The position numbers and the translations under genes are program-made. Under the pieces are notes generated by a model. That model was not told the origin of the DNA. It was given only the letters and a program-made list of their open reading frames with translations, and did not search any database. A stretch of 64,000 bases of DNA from Macrostomum hystrix. Its lineage: Eukaryota; Platyhelminthes; Macrostomidae. Positions 31,079 through 42,737 of this stretch are shown here, piece after piece (the stretch's first letter is position 1; every line of letters starts with the position of its first letter). The stretch is from contig CATNEN010000007.1 in NCBI GenBank assembly GCA_950097015.1, positions 9,115,001 to 9,179,000 of the forward strand. Reading direction: 5' to 3'.

Positions 31079-31312
31079 TCCAACAGGTTAGATTACCTGT
31101 GTAACAGGTTAGGCTGCTGTATCTAACAGTTTAGACTGCTGTATCTAACAGTTTAGACTGCCGTATCTAACAGGTTAGACTGCTGTATCTAACAGTTTAG
31201 ACTGCTGTATCTAACAGGTTAGACTGCTGTATCTAACAGTTTAGACTGCTGTATCTAACAGGTTAGACTGCTGTATCTAACAGGTTAGACTGCTGTATCT
31301 AACAGGTTAAAG
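31079..31312 (+). repeat. Minisatellite, 22-bp unit, in the SFT2-like gene's probable 3'UTR
   Basis: About 10 copies of GTATCTAACAGKTTAGACTGCT. It starts with degenerate copies (CCAACAGGTTAGATTACCTGT) about 70 bp after the stop codon. Confidence 0.85.
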
Positions 31313-31719
31313 GCTCAGTTGGTTCTTGAGAGCCGCTTGTTCGTGGCCAGTCTCCACCCTGCTTACTATATTATTGTGAATTTGAAACGCATTGTTTATT
31401 TGGTAGCCTGATTGTATTGCACAAACATTTTCCTGACCGCACACTGTGTTCTCAAATGTGTTGAGTAAAATGTCTAGTTTTCAATAGCCTCATTATTGTG
31501 AAGCTCTGTTGTCTGGTGCGCCACTTCCTGTGTGATTGGTATGCGGCCATGCCGGTTCTGCGTGTAAATAAATAATCAATAAATAAATGATTCCTGATGC
31601 CGCTATTGAGACTGCATATTCTAGATTGTTGCAGTGGGCTGAATGTTTGCAGCTTCCAGTTTTCACTTTACTGTTTTCAGTCTTCAGCACAATTACCCTC
31701 GGTGCTTTAGGGCCTTCTC

Positions 31720-32142
31720 CAGAGCTACTCCCTTCCCTCAGTTCTTCAGGGCTACTCCCTCAGTTCTTCAGGGCTACTCCCTCAGTTCTTCAGGGCTACT
31801 CCCTCAGTTCTTCAGGGCTACTCCCTCAGTTCTTCAGGGCTACTCCCTCAGTTCTTCAGGGCTACTCCCTCAGTTCTTCAGGGCTACTCCCTCAGTTCTT
31901 CAGGGCTACTCCCTCAGTTCTTCAGGGCTACTCCCTCAGTTCTTCAGGGCTACTCCCTCAGTTCTTCAGGGCTACTCCCTCAGTTCTTCAGGGCTACTCC
32001 CTCAGTTCTTCAGGGCTACTCCCTCAGTTCTTCAGGGCTACTCCCTCAGTTCTTCAGGGCTACTCCCTCAGTTCTTCAGGGCTACTCCCTCAGTTCTTCA
32101 GGGCTACTCCCTCAGTTCTTCAGGGCTACTCCCTCAGTTGTT
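31720..32142 (+). repeat. Minisatellite, 22-bp unit
   Basis: About 19 nearly perfect copies of CAGTTCTTCAGGGCTACTCCCT. Three units make 66 bp, so all three plus frames carry the same repeating 22-residue peptide. Not a supported gene. Confidence 0.9.
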
Positions 32143-32266
32143 GCTTTCTCAGTTCACCTGAAGCTGTTCGTCCAATACTGTAGGGACTGCTCTGAAGTAT
32201 ATGAAGCCTCACTGAGGTTGCCTCCGTCTCTCAGCGCCCCGGTTTCGCCAACCCCCCGCAGCCAGC

Positions 32267-34608
32267 ATGGACGATATTGTCGGCTGGGTCCGCTCGGGCA
32301 ACGCGGTGCAGGTCCGGCTGTGGCTGGAGAACACCGAGAACGACCTGAACCAGGGCGATGACCATCGGTTCTCCCTGCTACACTGGGCTGCCTGGGACGG
32401 CCAGACGGGCATCGCCGACCTCCTGCTGAGCCGCGGCGCCCGCGTCAACGCCACCAACATGGGCGACGACACGCCGTTGCACATCGCAGCCTCGCGCGGC
32501 CATCACGGCCTCGTCACCCGACTGCTGAAGCAGCGGCCGCCTGTGAATGTTGTCAACGAGCACGGCAACTCGCCGCTGCACTATGCCTGCTTCTTCAACC
32601 ACGAGGAGACGGCCATTGAGCTGGTGAACCAGGGCGGCCTGGTCAGCCTGGAGAACCGATACGGACAGACCCCGCTGGACCTGGCCAGGCCTGGCCTGGT
32701 GCGCCAGCTGCGCCATCTGGCCAGGGAGCTCGGGCAGGTCAGGGGATGCTCTATTTGTTCCTCACTCCCTCCTTGGCCCCCATTTTCTGTTTCTTAACTC
32801 CCTTTCCGTTCCCGCTTATCGCATCTTTTACCGCCTGTCATTTTATATATTCTATCTACTATCCCCTTTTGTCACTTCCCATTTCCCAATATCCCATCCT
32901 CTAATCACACCCTTCCCAATATCCCATCCTTCATCCTCCCACATCCCACACTCCATCCTATAATCCCCAACCTTCACAATATCCATCCCCCAATCAACAC
33001 CCTTCCCAATAGCACCTTCTCCAATGCCCACCACCAATCCCCATTCGCATCCCCCAATTCCCACCCATTCCCATTCGCGCAGCTGTCCCAATCCCCTCCC
33101 TCACTGGCAGGAAGTGGAGATGCGGCAGCCGCACAGCAGCGCCGACCCGCTGGGCGGCCAGACTTGGCGCACCCGGCCCACCAATCCTACGCTGAGCCGG
33201 CAGCCGGGCATCCAGTACGAGCAGCTGAACCTGCGATCTCGCCTGGCCGGCAAGCACGGCACCGAGCTGTGGCGCGGCACCTGGCAGGACCAGGACATTG
33301 TGGCTAGGCTGTTCCGACCCAGGCCGCAGGCGGCCGCCCGCCTTAGGCGCGAGTTTAACGAGCAGCTGCCCCGGCTGCGCATCTTCAACAACACCAACGT
33401 GCTGCCCGTGCTGAGCGCCGTCATCTCCGACCAGCGACTCGTGCTGGTGTCCCAGTTCATGCCCTACGGCTCACTCTTCGACGTGCTGCACTCCGGCCAC
33501 GGTGCGTAACTCCTTTCATGACTCCTCGGTCATTACTCTGAATTATCCCTTGGTTATAACCCTGAATGATCGATGGTCATTACCCTGAATGACTCCTTTG
33601 TCATTACTCTGCATTACCCCTTAGTCATAACCCTAATTGACTCCATGGTCATCATGAGTCAATCATCCCTTGGTCATTACGTTCATGGCTACATTCTCAT
33701 TGCCCTGTAAGATTATTCGGTCATGCCTGAAATTTCACTTCGAGGCAATGGCCTTCAGGCACTCGTCGGCCATTGCATAGAATTATTTGCCCCGTGGCAA
33801 TTTCAATGAAACCTCCATTATCCTGCATGCTTATTTAGTCCTAACCCTTGTGTTCCATTGTCATACGGCTGCGTAAGCTTGCAATTAGGCCTTCTAATCG
33901 ACCTCGTCTAGAATCTTCAGAACATTTTCAACAAGCCATGAACTGGTTCATCCCACTGATTTATCCTCAGTAGCAATTCACTCCCCTTCCTGCTTGAACT
34001 CTGCAGACATCATCATCGACGCCAACAAGGCCATCGGCTTCGCCCTGGACATTGCCAAGGGCATGGACTTTCTCACCAAGCTGGAGACGCCGCTGCATCA
34101 TTTCCAGCTGAACTCCAAGCACGTCATGGTGAGTGTCCGCCTCCCTGTACCAGATTGGACATTCGGGCATCAGCCAGCCGTGCTCAGAAATATCCCAAAT
34201 TTGCACTTTCCTCAGGTGGACGAGGACCTGACCGCCCGCATCAGCCTGGCCGACTGCCGATTCGTGTACCACCAGCGGGCGCAGGAGTACCACCCCTACT
34301 GGATGTCCCCAGAGGCGCTGCAGAAGCAGCCGCAGGACATCAACACGACGGCAGCCTTCATGTGGAGCTTCGGCATCCTGCTCTGGGAGCTGGAGACTCG
34401 CGAGGTGCCGTTCGGCCAGCTGGGACCCATGGAAGCCGGCCTGAAGATCGCTGTCGAGGGCCTCCGCATCTCCTGCTCGGCGCCCGGCTTTTCCAGGCAC
34501 ATCAGCAAGCTCATCCAGCTCGCCACCAACGAGGAGGCTGGCCGACGGCCGCGCTTCGACATGGTGGCGCCAATCTTGCAGAAGATTCTGCGCAAAGCTG
34601 AGGCCTGA
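32267..34608 (+). CDS. ILK: Integrin-linked (pseudo)kinase
   Basis: Four exons: 32267-32737, 33111-33501, 34007-34128 and 34216-34608, with GT..AG borders and matching phases (0, 1, 0). The 458 residues compare with 452 in human ILK. Exon 1 holds the ankyrin repeats (MDDI.., [34 protein letters not shown]) that bind PINCH. The kinase-like domain follows: LWRGTWQ, the hydrophobic core [26 protein letters not shown], then [10 protein letters not shown] and the C-lobe, which binds parvin and the integrin beta tail. ILK is a scaffold at integrin adhesions. Here the VAIK-type lysine is Arg223 (IVARLF against IVVKVL in human) and the DFG-equivalent reads DCR, so catalysis is unlikely. A 3' splice site (CCCCGCAG) sits 5 nt before the ATG. 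A 34-bp array follows the gene. Confidence 0.97.
32738..33110 (+). repeat. ILK intron 1: low-complexity C-rich filler
   Basis: Imperfect CCCAATATCCCATCC-like repeats (about 32870-33080), without a stable unit, between the donor GTCAGG and the acceptor CACTGGCAG. Confidence 0.7.
33505..33740 (+). repeat. ILK intron 2: degenerate tandem repeat, about 24-25 bp
   Basis: Diverged copies of TGACTCCTTTGTCATTACCC begin within about 10 bp of the donor at 33502. Copies fade toward 33740. Confidence 0.65.
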
Positions 34609-34671
34609 GCAGCACCAGGGTCACGGACTTCGGGACACTGCAACACATGTGCTGCCATTCAGCCCTTGACA

Positions 34672-37063
34672 GGCTGCTGAAACCCTCGTGCCTCAGTCAC
34701 CCACCCCAACTGAAACCCTCCCCGCCTCAGTCACCCATCCCAAATGAAACCCTCCCCGCCTCAGCAAGCCACCCCAACTGAAACCTTCCCGCCTCAGTCA
34801 CCCAGCCCAACTGAAACCCTCCCCGCCTCTGTCACCCACCCCAACTGAAACCCTCCCCGCCTCAGTCACCCATCCCAACTGAAACCCTCCCCGCCTCAGC
34901 AAGCCACCCCAACTGAAACCTTCCCGCCTCAGTCACCCAGCCCAACTGAAACCCTCCCCGCCTCTGTCACCCACCCCAACTGAAACCCTCCCCGCCTCAG
35001 TCACCCACCCCAACTGAAACCCTCCCCGCCTCAGCAAGCCACCCCAACTGAAACCTCCCCGCCTCAGTCACCCATCCCAACTGAAACCCTCCCCGCCTCA
35101 GTCACCCATCCCAACTGAAACCCTCCCCGCATCAGCAAGCCACCCCAACTGAAACCTTCCCGCCTCAGTCACCCAGCCCAACTGAAACCCGCCCCGCCTC
35201 AGCAAGCCACCCCAACTGAAACCTTCCCGCCTCAGTCACCCAGCCCAACTGAAACCCTCCCCGCCTCTGTCACCCACCCCAACTGAAACCCTCCCCGCCT
35301 CAGTCACCCATCCCAACTGAAACCCTCCCCGCCTCAGCAAGCCACCCCAACTGAAACCTTCCCGCCTCAGTCACCCAGCCCAACTGAAACCCTCCCCGCC
35401 TCTGTCACCCACCCCAACTGAAACCTCCCCGCCTCTATCACCCAGCCCAACTGAAACCCTCCCCGCCTCTGTCACCCACCCCAACTGAAACCCTCCCCGC
35501 CTCAGTCACCCATCCCAACTGAAACCCTCCCCGCCTCTGTCACCCACCCCAACTGAAACCTCCCCGCCTCAGTCACCCATCCCAACTGAAACCCTCCCCG
35601 CCTCTGTCACCCACCCCAACTGAAACCTTCCCGCCTCAGTCACCCAGCCCAACTGAAACCCTCCCCGCCTCTGTCACCCACCCCAACTGAAACCCTCCCC
35701 GCCTCTATCACCCAGCCCAACTGAAACCCTCCCCGCCTCTGTCACCCACCCCAACTGAAACCCTCCCCGCCTCAGTCACCCATCCCAACTGAAACCCTCC
35801 CCGCCTCTGTCACCCACCCCAACTGAAACCTCCCCGCCTCAGTCACCCATCCCAACTGAAACCCTCCCCGCCTCAGTCACCCATCCCAACTGAAACCCTC
35901 CCCGCCTCAGCAAGCCACCCCAACTGAAACCTCCCCGCCTAAGTCACCCATCCCAAATGAAACCCTCCCCGCCTCAGCAAGCCACCCCAACTGAAACCTT
36001 CCCGCCTCAGTCACCCAGCCCAACTGAAACCCTCCCCGCCTCTGTCACCCACCCCAACTGAAACCCTCCCCGCCTCAGTCACCCATCCCAACTGAAACCC
36101 TCCCCGCCTCAGCAAGCCACCCCAACTGAAACCTTCCCGCCTCAGTCACCCAGCCCAACTGAAACCCTCCCCGCCTCTGTCACCCACCCCAACTGAAACC
36201 CTCCCCGCCTCAGTCACCCAGCCCAACTGAAACCCTCCCCGCCTCTGTCACCCATCCCAACTGAAACCCTCCCCGCCTCAGCAAGCCACCCTAACTGAAA
36301 CCTTCCTGTCTCAGTCACCCACCCCAACTGAAACCCTCCCCGCCTCTGTCAGCCACCCCAACTGAAACCCTCCCCGCCTCAGTCACCCACCCCAACTGAA
36401 ACCCTCCCCGCCTCTGTCACCCACCCCAACTGAAACCCTCCCCGCCTCTGTCACCCACCCCAACTGAAACCTTCCCCGCCACAGCCAGCCCAACTGAAAC
36501 CTTCCCGCCTCAGTCACCCAGCCCAACTGAAACCCTCCCCGCCTCTGTCACCCACCCCAACTGAAACCCTCCCCGCCTCAGTCACCCATCCCAACTGAAA
36601 CCCTCCCCGCCTCAGCAAGCCACCCCAACTGAAACCCTCCCCGCCTCTGTCACCCATCCCAACTGAAACCCTCCCCGCCTCAGTCACCCATCCCAACTGA
36701 AACCCTCCCCGCCTCAGCAAGCCACCCTAACTGAAACCCTCCTGTCTCAGTCACCCACCCCAACTGAAACCCTCCCCGCCTCTGTCACCCACCCCAACTG
36801 AAACCCTCCCCGCCTCTGTCACCCACCCCAACTGAAACCTTCCCCGCTTCTGTCACCCACCCCAACTGAAACCCTCCCCGCCTCTGTCACCCACCCCAAC
36901 TGAAACCCTCCCCGCCTCTGTCACCCACCCCAACTGAAACCTTCCCCGCCTCTGTCACCCACCCCAACTGAAACCTTCCCCGCCTCTGTCACCCACCCCA
37001 ACTGAAACCCTCCCCGCCTCAGTCACCCACCCCAACTGAAACCCTCCCCGCCACAGCCAGCCA
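34672..37063 (+). repeat. Minisatellite, about 34-bp unit, about 70 copies, downstream of ILK
   Basis: The unit is built on CCCAACTGAAACCCTCCCCG plus CCTCAGTCACCCA. Three recurring endings (CAGTCACCCA, CTGTCACCCA, CAGCAAGCCA) alternate in blocks, giving higher-order patterns. Some units are 1-2 bp shorter. The array starts about 65 bp after the ILK stop codon and ends in CCAGCCAGCCAGCC. Confidence 0.92.
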
Positions 37064-37858
37064 GCCAGCCAACTTTACTGTGTTGTATTCGTAAATGTAT
37101 ATTGAATATTTCGCCTTCCTTGAATTCGGATAGTTTTCACACAAATCAAGTTTCTAGTTTATTAGTTTTATGTTACTGCGGCTCGTACTATATTTTTGTT
37201 GCACTAGCCTATTGATTAGCCTATTGTTAGTCTTTGATAGGCTTTGTGCGTTAATGTGTGCACTTTTTAGCTTTTCGAATCCCTCATTAAGGTTTGCTAT
37301 TGATTATGGTTGAAATTGTAGACCAGCGCGACCTGTCCCTTCCAACCTGCGTATTCATTTAACTTGACTGTCTGAAATTAATTCAATTCTTATTTACCGC
37401 ACTTTACTGCTATTCCCGCTAACGTGTCTTATTGCAGTAATTCGCAGACCAATGCTGCTAACGCTTGTTTGTGCTACTTTTAGTAGAATGCTTTTAGCGG
37501 CTTGTCTGCTTTATTCGTGTTTTTAAAGCATTTTTTAATTGACTCTGCTTGCGTTAGGCGCTTCTGTTAGTTTTTTGTTGTATTTTTTTTCTGCCGATGA
37601 GAAACATGAACGCACTCTAGGCACTGCTATCTGTACTAGCTATAATAACTCGTGCTAATGTGTTTCTATGCAACTGCTTGCATATGAGTTCCCTGAATTC
37701 TGATGAAAATCTGATTAAAAAAGCGCATGCTGACTATTGATACGAAAACTATATATATTAGTGATACACAAGACCTACTTAGAAATGTTACTTTTTGTTT
37801 AACAACAAAATAACTTTTAAAAATACCTTTCTTCTTTTTTTTATCTTGCTCAGCACAG
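37064..37858. other. AT-rich intergenic, no gene seen
   Basis: Nothing recognised between the 34-bp and 39-bp arrays. Confidence 0.5.
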
Positions 37859-39868
37859 TGTGAGTAGCTCAGCACAGTTTGAGTATCAACAGTCATCAGT
37901 GAGTAGCTCAGCACAGTTTGAGTATCAACAGTCATCAGTGAGTAGCTCAGCACAGTTTGAGTATCAACAGTCATCAGTGAGTAGCTCAGCACAGTTTGAG
38001 AATCAACAGTCATCAGTGAGTAGCACAGCACAGTTTGAGTATCAACAGTCATCAGTGAGTAGCACAGCGCAGTTTGAGAATCAACAGTCATCAGTGAGTA
38101 GCTCAGCACAGTTTGAGTATCAACAGTCATCAGTGAGTAGCTCAGCACAGTTTGAGAATCAACAGTCATCAGTGAGTAGCACAGCACAGTTTGAGTATCA
38201 ACAGTCATCAGTGAGTAGCTCAGCACAGTTTGAGTATCAACAGTCATCAGTGAGTAGCTCAGCACAGTTTGAGCATCAACAGTCATCAGTGAGTAGCTCA
38301 GCACAGTTTGAGCATCAACAGTCATCAGTGAGTAGCACAGCACAGTTTGAGTATCAACAGTCATCAGTGAGTAGCTCAGCACAGTTTGAGTATCAACAGT
38401 CATCAGTGAGTAGCTCAGCACAGTTTGAGTATCAACAGTCATCAGTGAGTAGCACAGCACAGTTTGAGTATCAACAGTCATCAGTGAGTAGCTCAGCACA
38501 GTTTGAGTATCAACAGTCATCAGTGAGTAGCTCAGCACAGTTTGAGTATCAACAGTCATCAGTGAGTAGCTCAGCACAGCTTGAGTATCAACAGTCATCA
38601 GTGAGTAGCTCAGCACAGTTTGAGCATCAACAGTCATCAGTGAGTAGCACAGCACAGTTTGAGTATCAACAGTCATCAGTGAGTAGCTCAGCACAGTTTG
38701 AGTATCAACAGTCATCAGTGAGTAGCTCAGCACAGTTTGAGCATCAACAGTCATCAGTGAGTAGCACAGCACAGTTTGAGTATCAACAGTCATCAGTGAG
38801 TAGCTCAGCACAGTTTGAGTATCAACAGTCATCAGTGAGTAGCTCAGCACAGTTTGAGTATCAACAGTCATCAGTGAGTAGCTCAGCACAGTTTGAGTAT
38901 CAACAGTCATCAGTGAGTAGCTCAGCACAGTTTGAGTATCAACAGTCATCAGTGAGTAGCTCAGCACAGTTTGAGTATCAACAGTCATCAGTGAGTAGCT
39001 CAGCACAGTTTGAGCATCAACAGTCATCAGTGAGTAGCTCAGCACAGTTTGAGTATCAACAGTCATCAGTGAGTAGCTCAGCACAGTTTGAGTATCAACA
39101 GTCATCAGTGAGTAGCTCAGCACAGTTTGAGCATCAACAGTCATCAGTGAGTAGCACAGCACAGTTTGAGTATCAACAGTCATCAGTGAGTAGCACAGCA
39201 CAGTTTGAGTATCAACAGTCATCAGTGAGTAGCACAGCACAGTTTGAGTATCAACAGTCATCAGTGAGTAGCACAGCACAGTTTGAGAATCAACAGTCAT
39301 CAGTGAGTAGCTCAGCACAGTTTGAGTATCAACAGTCATCAGTGAGTAGCACAACACAGTTTGAGTATCAACAGTCATCAGTGAGTAGCTCAGCACAGTT
39401 TGAGTATCAACAGTCATCAGTGAGTAGCTCAGCACAGTTTGAGTATCAACAGTCATCAGTGAGTAGCTCAGCACAGTTTGAGTATCAACAGTCATCAGTG
39501 AGTAGCTCAGCACAGTTTGAGCATCAACAGTCATCAGTGAGTAGCACAGCACAGTTTGAGTATCAACAGTCATCAGTGAGTAGCTCAGCACAGTTTGAGT
39601 ATCAACAGTCATCAGTGAGTAGCTCAGCACAGTTTGAGTATCAACAGTCATCAGTGAGTAGCACAGCACAGTTTGAGCATCAACAGTCATCAGTGAGTAG
39701 CTCAGCACAGTTTGAGTATCAACAGTCATCAGTGAGTAGCTCAGCACAGTTTGAGCATCAACAGTCATCAGTGAGTAGCACAGCACAGTTTGAGTATCAA
39801 CAGTCATCAGTGAGTAGCTCAGCACAGTTTGAGCATCAACAGTCATCAGTGAGTAGCATAGCACAGTG
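37859..39868 (+). repeat. Minisatellite, 39-bp unit, about 51 copies
   Basis: The unit begins GTGAGTAGCTCAGCACAGTT and ends GAGTATCAACAGTCATCA. Single-base variants recur (GAGTAT/GAGCAT/GAGAAT; GCTCAG/GCACAG). Both strands are open over the array (plus 669 codons, minus 755 codons including flank) because the unit is 13 codons long and happens to lack stops. No coding claim is made. Confidence 0.92.
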
Positions 39869-40934
39869 AATGGCTCAGAGAAGCGGTTAAGTAGCAATGG
39901 TAATGAGTAAACAAAATGCCGATATGAGTGCAAAGCATTGGATAAAAAGTTGAAATCAGAAATTCACTAGCAGCCACCACAGAGATCGTGCCGCTCGCAA
40001 GATTCCTGGAATGGTTCCCAAAAAATATCTCGAAGCCCTGAGAATCTGCGCTTTTTTTCGTTGCTTTCTGATAGAAGACGCACCGATAGCTCTCGGCCTG
40101 CTCTCAGCGCGTGACGAGCGGTTAATCCCGCTGATCATGCGCGCCAGTCGTGGGCCAGATTAGTGCGCTCGACCTGCTGAAGGATTTAAAGCGTTTTAAT
40201 TAACTTAATAACAGATGGAGGAAGGGGCGGCTGTACAAATGGCGGGCAAATAAGGACTGTGAAAGTCTCGACTTGACTTTGAACCATCTCCCGAAATTTA
40301 GTTGTCTTTCGGTGTCTTGAGTAATTATGCTTAAAAAATTACCGTGATTGGAGAATATTTAGTGTTGACGAGGTGTTTGGCTAAGTCTGATAAAATAGTT
40401 AAGGAGTGAATCTGGAGAAATAAACAGAGTATAGTACAACCGGGATCAGCTAAAGGTGAAAAATTGATTGGGATGTAGAGTAGGAATACATTCTGAATGG
40501 GAACAGGTGGTACTGATTCGATGAGGCAGTAAAACTGCTGCAGCAGCAGCTGGCCCGCAGCAATGTCAGCGAAGCCATACCTGAAAAGCGCATTAGTGAG
40601 AAGCAGAAAAAACCATCAATGCAAAATTTCGGATTCCTTCAGCCAGAAGTTGAGCACAAACCCAACCAGTGCGTGACTGCTTCGGACTACTCATGATTAT
40701 GCACCACTATTAATTATGCATTGCTTGCCTGAGACTGATCTGATAGATAGTTTATCTCTGGTACCGCATCTAGCTCTAGTCTTTGTGAACCTAGATTCCT
40801 GAGTACTGGCTTCTTCCATTCTATGGTATATGCTTGTTTATTGGCCTCTCCGTTTGCTGAGTAGGTCTCAGATTGATTTAAGTCCTCAGGGTGGGTTCGA
40901 GTGTCCCTAAGATCATCATTGTTGAGTCACAATT
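39869..40934. other. Intergenic; one coding-like patch at 40517-40696 of unknown nature
   Basis: The plus-strand frame 40517-40696 (59 codons, no start codon) reads like protein (VKLLQQQLARSNVSEAIPEK) but matches no family I know. The remainder has no recognised content. Confidence 0.35.
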
Positions 40935-41214
40935 TCCCTCAGATCCTCAGGATAGGTTTTAATGTCCCTCAGATCCTCAGGATAGGTTTTAATGTCCCTC
41001 AGATCCTCAGCATAGGTCTTAGTGTCCCTCAGATCCTCTGGATAGGTTTTAATGTCCCTCAGATCCTCTGGATAGGTTTTAATGTCCCTCAGATCCTCTG
41101 GATAGGTTTTAATGTCCCTCAGATCCTCTGGATAGGTTTTAATGTCCCTCAGATCCTCAGCATAGGTCCTAATATCACTCAGATCCTCTGGATAGGTTTT
41201 AATGTCCCTCACAT
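40935..41214 (+). repeat. Minisatellite, 30-bp unit
   Basis: About 9-10 copies of ATCCTCTGGATAGGTTTTAA-type units, each followed by TGTCCCTCAG. Confidence 0.88.
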
Positions 41215-41449
41215 TAAATGCACCTCATGAGTGACACAGAAACACAGAAATACAGAACTAAACATTAGCAAGTCATTGTTCATTTTAACTTGGATGTTTC
41301 CTAATCGAAGCTAAAAGTAAGCTAATAAAAGCTCAGATTATTGTTTATTGGGATTATCAATAAGCGATTAGTAATTCATTATGGCAAGTGCACGAAGCGC
41401 TGTTCAAATTTTTGTGAGAGATAAGACGGTTAGAATGTACATCAGTTAG

Positions 41450-42737
41450 ACTGTCACTGGTTGCCCCTCAGTCACCCCAGGCTGCACCGGTTGCCCCACA
41501 GTCACCCCAGGCTGCACCGGTTGCCCCACAGTCACCCCAGGCTGCACTGGTTGCCCCTCAGTCACCCCAGGCTGCACCGGTTGCCCCTCAGTCACCCCAG
41601 GCTGCACCGGTTGCCCCACAGTCACCCCAGGCTGCACCGGTTGCCCCACAGTCACCCCAGGCTGCACCGGTTGCCCCTCAGTCACCCCAGGCTGCACCGG
41701 TTGCCCCTCAGTCACCCCAGGCTGCACTGGTTGCCCCACAGTCACCCCAGGCTGCACTGGTTGCCCCACAGTCACCCCAGGCTGCACCGGTTGCCCCTCA
41801 GTCACCTCAGGCTGCACCGGTTGCCCCACAGTCACCCCAGGCTGCACTGGTTGCCCCACAGTCACCCCAGGCTGCACTGGTTGCCCCACAGTCACCCCAG
41901 GCTGCACCGGTTGCCCCTCAGTCACCTCAGGCTGCACCGGTTGCCCCTCAGTCACCCCAGGCTGCACCGGTTGCCCCACAGTCACCCCAGGCTGCACCGG
42001 TTGCCCCTCAGTCACCCCAGGCTGCACCGGTTGCCCTACAGTCACCCCAGGCTGCACCGGTTGCCCCACAGTCACCCCAGGCTGCACTGGTTGCCCCACA
42101 GTCACCCCAGGCTGCACTGGTTGCCCCACAGTCACCCCAGGCTGCACTGGTTGCCCCACAGTCACCCCAGGCTGCACCGGTTGCCCCACAGTCACCCCAG
42201 GCTGCGCTGGTTGCCCCACAGTCACCCCAGGCTGCACTGGTTGCCCCACAGTCACCCCAGGCTGCACCGGTTGCCCCACAGTCACCCCAGGCTGCACCGG
42301 TTGCCCCTCAGTCACCCCAGGCTGCACCGGTTGCCCCACAGTCATCCCAGGCTGCACCGGTTGCCCCACAGTCACCCCAGGCTGCACCGGTTGCCCCTCA
42401 GTCACCCCAGGCTGCACCGGTTGCCCCAAAGTCACCCCAGGCTGCACCGGTTGCCCCTCAGTCACCCCAGGCTGCACCGGTTGCCCCACAGTCACCCCAG
42501 GCTGCACTGGTTGCCCCACAGTCACCCCAGGCTGCACCGGTTGCCCCACAGTCACCCCAGGCTGCACTGGTTGCCCCACAGTCACACCTCCTCAGTCAAA
42601 CCAGGCTGCACTGGTTGCCCCTCAGTCACCCTAGGCTGCACTGGTTGTCCTCAGTCACACCAGGCTGCACTGGTTGCTCCTCAGTCACATCAGGCTGCAC
42701 TGGTTGCTCCTCAGTCACATCAGGCTGCACTGGTTGC
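41450..42737 (-). repeat. Minisatellite, 30-bp unit, about 43 copies, continuous with the RASL10-like 3' coding end
   Basis: On the minus strand the unit is AACCAGTGCAGCCTG followed by a GTGACTGAGG-type half. The unit nearest the gene is the last codons of the RASL10-like protein (N-Q-C-S-L-M-stop), and the array runs on from there. Two units next to the gene still read N-Q-C-S-L-M/V-stop in the same frame. Farther units have GGGGTGA or GGGTGTGA-type changes. Confidence 0.92.

Noticed and set aside
37666-39933. 755-codon minus ORF and 669-codon plus ORF
   Set aside because: Both arise from the 39-bp array; open frames on opposite strands over the same units indicate repetition, not coding.
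40517-40696. Coding-like 59-codon frame (VKLLQQQLARSNVSEAI...)
   Set aside because: No start codon, no clear splice borders and no recognised family; kept only as a note.
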